Translations under genes and position numbers: made by a program
Notes under the pieces: model-generated
What the model saw: only the letters and a program-made list of their open reading frames with translations
The model's database searches: none
Told to the model about the DNA's origin: nothing
Shown here: positions 57,349-64,000 of the stretch, piece by piece
How the letters are laid out: each line of letters begins with the position of its first letter
Position numbering within the stretch: position 1 is the stretch's first letter
Assembly (NCBI GenBank): GCA_013285445.1
Contig: CP053448.1
Span: forward strand, 2,459,530-2,523,529
DNA: 64,000 nt
Direction of reading: 5' to 3'
Origin: Pseudomonadota bacterium
GTDB lineage: Bacteria; Pseudomonadota; Gammaproteobacteria; Xanthomonadales; Wenzhouxiangellaceae

Positions 57349-58365
57349 TCAGTTTCGTGAAATCAGTCTTTCGGCAATCTGGATCGCATTGAGGGCCGCG
57401 CCCTTGCGCAAGTTGTCGGCCACGACCCAGAAATCCAGCCCCCTGGGGTGGCTGTGATCGACGCGCAATCGGCTCACAATGACCGCGTCGCTGCCGCTGC
57501 CATCAACCAGCGGGGTGGCCTGGCGCTCGCCCTCGAGCAGCACCACGCCCGGCGCCGCAGTCAGCAGGCGCCGGACCTGCGACAGGTCGATGGGGGCTTC
57601 GGTTTCGAGATGAACCGCCTCACCATGCCCGATGAAAACCGGCACGCGAACCGCCGTGGCATTGACGCTGATCGTCTCGCTGCCGAGGATGCGGCGGGTT
57701 TCCCGGTGCATCTTCATCTCCTCGCGCGAGTAGCCGTTGTCCTCGAGCCGGTCAATCAGCGGGATCACATTGAACGCAATCGGCTGGGCAAACGCCTTCG
57801 GCTCGGGCTCACGGAAATTGAAACGATCGGCGCTCTGGCGCGCCAGCTCATCCATGGCGGCACGCCCGGCGCCGGAAACCGACTGATAGGTGGAGACATT
57901 GATTCGCGCCACGCCCACCGCGCGGTGAATGGGCGCGACGGCCAGCAGCATCTGGATGGTCGAGCAGTTGGGGTTGGCAATGATGCCACCGCGAAAGTCG
58001 TCGAGCACGTGGCCGTTGACCTCGGGTACGACCAGCGGCACCGCCGGATCCATGCGGAAATGGGAGGTATTGTCGATGACGGTGCAGCCGGCCGCTGCCG
58101 CTCTCGGCGCGTGTTCAGCCGACACACGGCCCCCGGCGGAAAAAAGCGCCAGGTCCCAGCCCGAAAAATCGAAACCGGCCAGGTCAGTGACCCGGATTGA
58201 ACGATCACCGAACTGCACCTGGCGGCCGGCCGAATCCGGACTGGCCAGAGCGACCACCTCTCGCACCGGAAAGCGCCGCGTCGCCAGCACGTCGAGCATC
58301 ACCTCGCCGACCGCACCCGTCACCCCGACGACGGCGACCCGATAACCCTGCTTCGATTCGTGCAT
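57349..58365 (-). CDS. asd: Aspartate-semialdehyde dehydrogenase
   Basis: 338 aa from the ATG at 58365. Rossmann VGVTGAVGEVML, catalytic Cys in IIANPNCSTIQMLLAVAP, and VPVFIGHGEAVHLETE. Makes aspartate semialdehyde for lysine/DAP, threonine and methionine. It lies 85 bases before fimV and 97 after aroC. Confidence 0.98.
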   Translation of the reverse strand: MHESKQGYRVAVVGVTGAVGEVMLDVLATRRFPVREVVALASPDSAGRQVQFGDRSIRVTDLAGFDFSGWDLALFSAGGRVSAEHAPRAAAAGCTVIDNTSHFRMDPAVPLVVPEVNGHVLDDFRGGIIANPNCSTIQMLLAVAPIHRAVGVARINVSTYQSVSGAGRAAMDELARQSADRFNFREPEPKAFAQPIAFNVIPLIDRLEDNGYSREEMKMHRETRRILGSETISVNATAVRVPVFIGHGEAVHLETEAPIDLSQVRRLLTAAPGVVLLEGERQATPLVDGSGSDAVIVSRLRVDHSHPRGLDFWVVADNLRKGAALNAIQIAERLISRN

Positions 58366-58462
58366 GCTGTTCCTGTCTGTCGATGCGTTCAATGCCATTC
58401 AGCCCGCCAGCCGCCAACTCAACCATCGCACCAGGCCAGGGCCGGAGCGCCGGCTTCAGGCG

Positions 58463-59587
58463 CTACCCGCCGTCATCGGTCGAGGTTGCGCGCGTTCCGG
58501 GAATTCGCGGCGTCTGGGGCGGCACCTCCGCGCATTGCGCCCGATGCAGCAGCCAGTGGTCCATGATTACCAACGCCAGCATGGCCTCGACAATGGGCAC
58601 GGCGCGAATCCCGACACAGGGGTCGTGGCGGCCGGTGGTGACGATTTCAACCGCCTCACCCCGGATATCCACGGTTTTTCCGGGCAGTCTCAGCGAGGAG
58701 GTCGGCTTGAACGCCACCGCCACCTCCAGCGGCTGGCCGGTCGAAATGCCGCCCAGTACGCCGCCGGCGTGGTTGGACTCGAATCCCTCCGGCGCGATCT
58801 CGTCGCGATGCACGGTGCCTTTTTGGGCCACCGACGCGAATCCAGCGCCGATTTCCACGCCCTTGGTGGCGTTGATGCTCATCATCGCCGCCGCCAGATC
58901 GCCGTCGAGCTTGGCGTAGACCGGCGCGCCCAGGCCCACCGGCACCCCGGTGGCGCGGGCCTTGACCAGTGCGCCAACGGAATCGCCGGACTTCCACAGC
59001 TTTTTCATGTAGTCCTCGAGCGCCTCGATCCGCGAGGCGTCGGGGCAGAAAAACGGATTGGTCTCGATCACTTCGGGGTCGAAGTTCTCGTCGCAGACTT
59101 CCTCGCCGATCTGGCCGAGCCAGCCGGTGATCTCGACCCCGAGCTTCTCGCGCAGCCATTTCTTCGCCAGCGCACCGGCCGCCACCCGCATGGCCGTCTC
59201 CCGCGCCGAGGACCGCCCGCCGCCGCGATAATCGCGAATGCCGTACTTGTGGTGGTAGGTGTAGTCGGCGTGCCCGGGCCGGAACTGATTCGCGATCTTC
59301 GAGTAATCCTTCGACTTCGCATCGGTGTTGTAGATCAGCAGCGCGATCGGCGTGCCGGTGGTCTTGCCCTCGAACGTGCCGGAAAGAATCTGGACGTCCT
59401 CGGCCTCCTTGCGCTGCGAAGTCCACCGACTCTGCCCGGTCGCCCGGCGCATCAGCTCGTCGCGAATCTCCTGCGGAGTGATCGCCATGCCCGGCGGAAA
59501 TCCGTCGATGACACACCCGATCGCCGGCCCGTGGCTTTCGCCGAAGGTCGTCAGGGTCAGGACGCGGCCGAAGGAGTTGGAAGGCAT
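58463..59587 (-). CDS. aroC: Chorismate synthase
   Basis: 374 aa from the ATG at 59587 ([29 protein letters not shown]). [41 protein letters not shown] and [19 protein letters not shown] are the FMN-site signatures. The leader before the ATG is CCCGTAACA, with no SD: a heptamer array begins 6 bases from the start. The C-terminal tail ([15 protein letters not shown]) is a short extra extension. Confidence 0.98.
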   Translation of the reverse strand: MPSNSFGRVLTLTTFGESHGPAIGCVIDGFPPGMAITPQEIRDELMRRATGQSRWTSQRKEAEDVQILSGTFEGKTTGTPIALLIYNTDAKSKDYSKIANQFRPGHADYTYHHKYGIRDYRGGGRSSARETAMRVAAGALAKKWLREKLGVEITGWLGQIGEEVCDENFDPEVIETNPFFCPDASRIEALEDYMKKLWKSGDSVGALVKARATGVPVGLGAPVYAKLDGDLAAAMMSINATKGVEIGAGFASVAQKGTVHRDEIAPEGFESNHAGGVLGGISTGQPLEVAVAFKPTSSLRLPGKTVDIRGEAVEIVTTGRHDPCVGIRAVPIVEAMLALVIMDHWLLHRAQCAEVPPQTPRIPGTRATSTDDGG

Positions 59588-59593
59588 TGTTAC

Positions 59594-59621
59594 GGGTTCC
59601 GGGTTCCGGGTTCCGGGTTCA
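59594..59621. repeat. Heptamer array (GGGTTCC)x3 plus GGGTTCA in the aroC leader
   Basis: Units at 59594, 59601, 59608 and a variant at 59615. It occupies the place where the aroC SD should be. A degenerate run of CCGGAAA, CCGGAAT, CCGGGGA follows at 59713-59733 in the same intergenic region, which otherwise holds no gene. Confidence 0.9.
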
Positions 59622-59770
59622 GGAAGGCTTCGGGATCGCTTTGACTGCCGTGATGGCGTAACGGCGTTAGACGGTCCGGCTTCGGATTCCCGTTTGCGCG
59701 AACGCTTAAACACCGGAAACCGGAATCCGGGGATGGAGGCACAAAGCGAAGACTCATGTTCAGAGCCCCA

Positions 59771-61366
59771 TCAAAGATTGGTGTAATTCGGCCCCGCCCC
59801 GCCCTCGGGCGTGACCCACTCGATGACCTGGAAGGGATCGGCGATGTCGCAGGTCTTGCAGTGGACGCAGTTGGCGGCGTTGATCTGCAGGCGCTTGCCG
59901 CCTTCGTCCTCGACCACTTCGTAGACGTTGGCCGGGCAGAATTTGGTGCAGGGGTTGCCGTACTCGGGCTCGCAGCGTGTGAAACACACGTCCGGGTCGG
60001 TGATTTTGAGATGCACCGGCTGGTCTTCGTCGTGCTCGGTCTGGGAGAAATACACCGAGGCCAGGCGATCGCGCGGCGGCAGGTCGCGCTCGACGTAGTC
60101 GTAGTCGAAGCCCGGCTCGTCGAGCTTGCGGTACTGCTCGTGGTCGGCGTGGTTTGGCAGGGTGCGCGGCAGCTTGCCGGCGGTGACGGTCTCGACCGCG
60201 GCGGTGAACATGCCGCGCCACAGGCCCTTGTTGAAACCCGGGCGGATGTTGCGGACCTTCTTGAGCTCGGCCACGATGTCGGATGCGCGCAGGCGCGCGT
60301 CGAAGCCTTCGCTGCTGAGTTTTTCGGAAAGATGCTCGGCGGCCAGCATGCCCGACTTCATCGCCTGGTGGGTGCCCTTGATCTTGGGCACGTTGAGCAG
60401 GCCGGCCGAGTCGCCGATCAGCATCGCGCCGGGCATCTCGACCTTCGGCAGCGACTGGTAGCCGCCCTCGACCAGGGCGCGGGCGCCGGCCGAAAGGATC
60501 TCGCCGCCGTCGAGCAGCTCGCGCATCATCGGGTGGTGCTTGAACTGCTGGAAGGCCTCGAAGGGCATGAAGCGCGGGTCCTGGTAGTCCAGGCCGCAGA
60601 CGAAGCCCACCGCCACGCGGTCCTTGTCGAGGTGGTAGACGAAGCTGCCGCCGTAGATCTCGTTGGGCAGCGGCCAGCCGACCGTGTGCCGGATCAGGCC
60701 CGGCTGTACGCGGCCCTCGGGCAGGCGCCACAGTTCCTTCAGGCCGGTGCCGTAGGTCTGCGGGTCGCAGTCGGCATCCAGCTTGTACTTCCTGACGGCG
60801 CGCTTGGACAGGTGGCCGCGGCAGCCCTCGCCCAGCACGGTCACCGGCGCGTGGATCTCGATGCCCTGGACGTAGGTATCCTTGGGATTGCCCTCGATAT
60901 CGACGCCCATGTCGCCGATGATCACGCCCTGGACTTCATCGGCGTCGTTGTAGCTCAGGTCGGCGGCGGCGAAACCAGGGAACAGGTCCACACCCAGCGC
61001 CTCGGCCTTCGGCGCCAGCCAGGCGCACAGCGCCCCGAGCGAGACGATGAAGTTGCCGTGGTTGTTCTGCTGGGGCGGGGTGGGCAGCTTGCGGCTGCCG
61101 GTCTTGCCCAGGTGCAGGAACTGGTCCTTGCCGGCCGCCACGCAGATCGGCGGCGGATCGTCGCGCCAGCCCTCGATCAGCGCATCCAGCGGCCCGGGCT
61201 CGATGACCGCGCCGGAGAGGATGTGTCCGCCGATTTCGGCGGCCTTCTCGATCACGCAGACGTTGAGATCGTCGGAGAGCTGCTTGAGCCGAATCGCGCA
61301 GGCCAGACCGGCCGGCCCGGCGCCGACGATCACCACGTCGTATTCCATGATTTCGCGTTCGGACAT
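59771..61366 (-). CDS. Electron-transfer flavoprotein-ubiquinone oxidoreductase
   Basis: 531 aa. FAD-binding GAGPAGLACAIRLKQL and HILSGAVIEPGPLDALIEGW, VTVLGEGCRGHLSKRAVRKY, and a C-terminal 4Fe-4S site NPCTKFCPANVYE with NCVHCKTCDIADP. It transfers electrons from ETF, reduced by acyl-CoA dehydrogenases, to ubiquinone at the inner membrane. Start at 61366; MEYDVV (61348) is an alternative. ETF subunits are not in the window. Confidence 0.97.
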   Translation of the reverse strand: MSEREIMEYDVVIVGAGPAGLACAIRLKQLSDDLNVCVIEKAAEIGGHILSGAVIEPGPLDALIEGWRDDPPPICVAAGKDQFLHLGKTGSRKLPTPPQQNNHGNFIVSLGALCAWLAPKAEALGVDLFPGFAAADLSYNDADEVQGVIIGDMGVDIEGNPKDTYVQGIEIHAPVTVLGEGCRGHLSKRAVRKYKLDADCDPQTYGTGLKELWRLPEGRVQPGLIRHTVGWPLPNEIYGGSFVYHLDKDRVAVGFVCGLDYQDPRFMPFEAFQQFKHHPMMRELLDGGEILSAGARALVEGGYQSLPKVEMPGAMLIGDSAGLLNVPKIKGTHQAMKSGMLAAEHLSEKLSSEGFDARLRASDIVAELKKVRNIRPGFNKGLWRGMFTAAVETVTAGKLPRTLPNHADHEQYRKLDEPGFDYDYVERDLPPRDRLASVYFSQTEHDEDQPVHLKITDPDVCFTRCEPEYGNPCTKFCPANVYEVVEDEGGKRLQINAANCVHCKTCDIADPFQVIEWVTPEGGAGPNYTNL

Positions 61367-61443
61367 GGGTTCGCTGAGAATTCGGGCCAGACCTGCAAGG
61401 ATACAGGCAAGGCACTGGCGGTGTCAGCCCAAAGGCCGGCGTC

Positions 61444-62073
61444 TCAATTGCCAGCCGCTGAATCGAGCAGACGTTCGAGCTCGGGCCACAGCGCCTCGAG
61501 CATCAGCGGCTGGGCCTCGGCTGTCGGGTGGATGCCATCGTCCATCAGCATGCCGGGCTGATCGAAGATCTCGTCAAGTAAGAAGGGCAGCAGCTCAACC
61601 CCGAAACGCTCTGCCAGCCGCGGGTAAACGGCCTCGAAGCGTTCAATGTAGACCGGACCCAGGTTGGGCGGCAGGCGCATCTGCATCAGGGCGACTTCCG
61701 CTCCGGCTGCCTTGCCTTTTTCGATCAGCGCCGCCAGATTGGATTCGGTCTGCCGCGGCGACAGGCCTCGCAGGCCATCGTTGCCCCCCAGGACAATCAG
61801 GGCCAGGTCGGGCTCATAGCTTGCGAGCACAGCATCCATGCGCGTGAGCGCGCCAGCCGTGGTCTCGCCCGATATGCTTGCGTTGATCACCTCGTGTTTG
61901 CCGTCGACCCGCCCGGCAAGCAGGGCGACCCATCCGGATTCACGGGGTATCGAGTAGGCATCGGAGAGACTGTCGCCGATAACGACAACGGTAGCAGCGC
62001 CAGACGGATTGCCCCACAGCATCGTCGACAGCAGCACCGCGGCAATCACCTTTTGCAGGCAGCGATTGAACAT
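61444..62073 (-). CDS. tesA: Multifunctional acyl-CoA thioesterase I / lysophospholipase L1 / arylesterase
   Basis: 209 aa GDSL/SGNH hydrolase. Signal peptide MFNRCLQKVIAAVLLSTMLWGNPSGA. Catalytic Ser in VVVIGDSLSDAY, oxyanion residues in GGNDGLRG, and DDGIHPTAEAQ with the Asp/His pair. Periplasmic. It is divergent from ybbA and shares bases of the start codon with it (CATG). CGGAG ribosome-binding site. Confidence 0.95.
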   Translation of the reverse strand: MFNRCLQKVIAAVLLSTMLWGNPSGAATVVVIGDSLSDAYSIPRESGWVALLAGRVDGKHEVINASISGETTAGALTRMDAVLASYEPDLALIVLGGNDGLRGLSPRQTESNLAALIEKGKAAGAEVALMQMRLPPNLGPVYIERFEAVYPRLAERFGVELLPFLLDEIFDQPGMLMDDGIHPTAEAQPLMLEALWPELERLLDSAAGN

Positions 62074-62818
62074 GAATGACTCCGCACTCAGGATTCTGTC
62101 CGCCAGGCAGATCGGTTTCAGCGTCGACGCACCCGGCGGGCGACTCGATATCCTCAAGGGTATCAGCATTGAACTCAACGGCGGAGAAACGCTGGCCATC
62201 ATCGGCGCTTCCGGGTCGGGCAAGACCACGCTGCTCGGTCTGCTCGCCGGACTGGACCTGCCGACCCGCGGTGAAGTGCGCCTGGTCAACCATGAGTTGA
62301 CGCACCTCGACGAGAACGCCCGCGCCAGGCTGCGAAGGCGGCATGTGGGTTTCGTCTTCCAGTCGTTTCACCTGCTGCCCAGTCTGACCGCGCTGGAAAA
62401 CGTCCAGCTGGCGCTGGAGATCGGCGGCGGGAACCGGGTCGATGCACGCGCCCGCCACGCGCTTGAGCAGGTGGGTCTGAGCCACCGCCTGGCTCACTAT
62501 CCGCGCCAGCTCTCCGGCGGCGAACAGCAGCGCGTGGCGATCGCGCGGGCCTTTGCCGGCGAGCCCGACATCCTGTTCGCCGACGAACCCACCGGCAACC
62601 TCGACCAGCGCACCGGCGAGTCCGTGGCCGACCTGCTGTTCGACCTCAACGAACACCACGGCACGGCACTGGTGCTGGTCACCCACGACATGCGGCTCGC
62701 GCGGCGATGCGGGCGTGTGGAAGAAATCGAGGACGGAATCCTGCTGGACATCAACGGAAGGCGGCCCAGTAAAACCCCCGATGAAACCACGGAAAGCAGG
62801 GAAGCACACGGAAGTTGA
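62072..62818 (+). CDS. ybbA: ABC transporter ATP-binding protein
   Basis: 248 aa from the ATG at 62072. Walker A IIGASGSGKTTLLGL, signature LSGGEQQRVAIARAF, Walker B ILFADEPTGNLD, H-loop VTHDMRLARRCGRVEEI. LolD/MacB-type ATPase that works with the FtsX-like permease downstream. Its last residues (DETTESREAHGS) fall inside a repeat-like hairpin. Confidence 0.95.
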   Translation: MNDSALRILSARQIGFSVDAPGGRLDILKGISIELNGGETLAIIGASGSGKTTLLGLLAGLDLPTRGEVRLVNHELTHLDENARARLRRRHVGFVFQSFHLLPSLTALENVQLALEIGGGNRVDARARHALEQVGLSHRLAHYPRQLSGGEQQRVAIARAFAGEPDILFADEPTGNLDQRTGESVADLLFDLNEHHGTALVLVTHDMRLARRCGRVEEIEDGILLDINGRRPSKTPDETTESREAHGS

Positions 62819-62865
62819 ATACGACTCGCCACTCATTCCGTGATTCCCGTGTATTCCGTGGTTTC
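62783..62865. repeat. Inverted repeat of CCACGGAA type at the ybbA end
   Basis: GAAACCACGGAA (62783-62794) and TTCCGTGGTTTC (62854-62865) are perfect 12-bp arms; sequence inside is imperfectly inverted (GGGAAGCACACGGAA opposite TTCCGTGATTCCCGTG). It covers the last ybbA codons and most of the gap before the permease gene, ending near GTTTTTC. Confidence 0.75.
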
Positions 62866-62891
62866 GTTGTTTTTCAAGCCAGCCTGATTCG

Positions 62892-64000
62892 ATGAACGCC
62901 ACCACGCTCGCGCTAAAACTCCTCACCCGCCAGGCGCGCTCCAGTGCCCTCGTGATGCTTTTTGCCGGGCTGGTGGTGGCCACGGCGGCACTGGCAGCGG
63001 TGAGTCTGTTTACCGACCGGGTCGGGCGAGCGCTGGAGCGGCAGGCCGGCGAAGTGCTGGCCGCCGACCTGGTGGTCACCGGCCGCGAGCGGCTCCCGGA
63101 CGAGTATCGGGACAAGGCCGCCGGGATGGGCCTGGAGACCGCCGAGATCGCGCTGCTGTCCACCGTGATTTTCATCGGTGAGGAAAGCCATCTGATCGAC
63201 CTCAAGGCCGTCACCGACGGCTATCCGCTGCGCGGCCAGCTCAAGTTGGCCGAGCGGCTCGGCGGCGACGAGACGGCGACAAGCGCCGGGGCGGCGGAAC
63301 CCGGTCGGGGCTGGATGGCAGCACGGGGCCTGCGCCTGTTCGAGACCGACACTGGCGTGGAAGTCGATATCGGTCGCCGTCCCGTCACGGTCGACCGCGT
63401 TCTGACCTGGGAACCGGACCGCGGCGGCAGCCGCTTCATGCTCGCCCCGCGCCTGATCATTCACATGGACGACCTGCTGGAAAGTGAACTGCTCGGCCCC
63501 GGCTCACGCGTGCGCTGGCGCCTGCTGGTCGCCGGCAGCGAGCCGGCGGTTGCCGAATTCCGGCGCTGGATTGAGCCTCGACTTACCGGGCGCCAGGGAA
63601 TCGAGACGGTCGCCGAGGCCGAGGCCGAAACCGGCCGGGCGCTGGCCCAGGCCCGGCGTTTTCTCAGCGTCGCTGCACTGACGGCGGTGATCCTGGCGGC
63701 CGTGGCGGTGTTGCTGGCGGCCCTGCGCTTTGCCCGATCCCAGCGCGATCTGGTTGCGTTACTCAAGGCCTTTGGTGCCGAGAGCCGCCAGATTCTCGCC
63801 GCCATGGGCCTGCTGCTGTTCTGGCTTGCGCTGGCTGCCAGCGCGCTGGGGGGACTATTCGGCTGGTTTGCGCAAACGGCGCTCGCCATCATCCTGTCCG
63901 AAGGGCCGGCCGGTCCATTGCCCGCAGCACGCCTGTCGCCACTTCTCGGCAGCGCTGCGTTCACGCTGCTGCTGACCGCCGGCTTCGCGCTGCCGCCGCT
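62892..64000 (+). CDS. ybbP: FtsX-like ABC transporter permease, partial
   Basis: The ATG at 62892 opens a frame of about 369 codons that runs off the window. It starts MNATTLALKLLTRQARSSALVMLFAGLVVATAALAAVSLFTDRV, an N-terminal membrane helix followed by a periplasmic domain with a MacB-like core, then three helices from about residue 255 (LSVAALTAVILAAVAVLLAALR...LLLFWLALAASALGGLFGWF). It is the YbbP-type partner of YbbA. Confidence 0.93.
   Translation, partial: MNATTLALKLLTRQARSSALVMLFAGLVVATAALAAVSLFTDRVGRALERQAGEVLAADLVVTGRERLPDEYRDKAAGMGLETAEIALLSTVIFIGEESHLIDLKAVTDGYPLRGQLKLAERLGGDETATSAGAAEPGRGWMAARGLRLFETDTGVEVDIGRRPVTVDRVLTWEPDRGGSRFMLAPRLIIHMDDLLESELLGPGSRVRWRLLVAGSEPAVAEFRRWIEPRLTGRQGIETVAEAEAETGRALAQARRFLSVAALTAVILAAVAVLLAALRFARSQRDLVALLKAFGAESRQILAAMGLLLFWLALAASALGGLFGWFAQTALAIILSEGPAGPLPAARLSPLLGSAAFTLLLTAGFALPP

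Overview
This 64 kb window is chromosomal DNA from a high-GC gammaproteobacterium. Several features point to the Xanthomonadales or a neighbouring lineage such as Wenzhouxiangella: the run aroC-asd-fimV-truA-trpF-trpB-trpA-accD-folC-SPOR-cvpA-purF, the MurD2/MurL pair for building L-Glu into peptidoglycan precursors, an NAD-type isocitrate dehydrogenase, and GTAG-type REP hairpins. The taxonomic call is an inference from gene content. No prophage, plasmid gene, transposase, rRNA, tRNA or CRISPR array was seen. Most of the window is housekeeping DNA; the unusual material is in the short intergenic repeats, a few domain fusions and some regulatory sites.

Layout. 1-10 kb: the end of an SLC13 permease, a very large secreted di-haem cytochrome with a beta-propeller, then a thiolase / HMG-CoA lyase / HSD10-like dehydrogenase cluster (leucine, isoleucine and ketone-body carbon) and an MscS channel lying between two REP arrays. 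9.6-21 kb: NYN-LOTUS protein, rpmA-rplU, uvrA, a thioesterase, a PilZ protein, an enoyl-CoA isomerase, a copper chaperone, a NUDIX hydrolase, FkpA, and a sigma54-controlled psp operon followed by an enoyl-CoA hydratase. 21-27 kb (minus strand): rmlB-rmlA-rmlC-rmlD-manC plus a DUF1684 lipoprotein, making dTDP-rhamnose and GDP-mannose for surface polysaccharide. 27-36.6 kb: ssb, ispB, a MITE-like palindromic element, murD2-murL-perM, an outer-membrane protein, isocitrate dehydrogenase, glutaredoxin and a tusD-tusC-tusE sulfur relay. 36.7-44.5 kb (mainly plus strand): BepA protease, ppk-ppx behind a good Pho-box promoter, epmA, and a GNAT-VanY fusion. 44.5-61.4 kb (minus strand): photolyase, then the long aroC-to-purF gene run with many stop/start overlaps, preceded by ETF-ubiquinone oxidoreductase. 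61.4-64 kb: tesA divergent from an ABC exporter (ybbA-ybbP).

How the genes work together. Fatty-acid and branched-chain amino acid breakdown recurs: thiolase, HMG-CoA lyase, HSD10-like dehydrogenase, two crotonases, a thioesterase and ETF-QO, which passes acyl-CoA dehydrogenase electrons to quinone. Envelope construction and stress is the other theme: MurD2/MurL, VanY-like carboxypeptidase, BepA, FkpA, Psp, FimV, rhamnose and mannose nucleotide sugars, MscS.

The main points for a second look are: (i) heptanucleotide tandem repeats that occupy the ribosome-binding regions of rmlA and aroC and run through the rmlB stop; (ii) MurD2-MurL; (iii) a carbohydrate-binding-like module inserted in the C-terminal cytochrome domain of the large cytochrome; (iv) a palindromic element that supplies the murD2 stop codon; (v) clear Pho-box and sigma54 promoters; (vi) exchanged partners at the rplU/uvrA and ssb/ispB divergent junctions.
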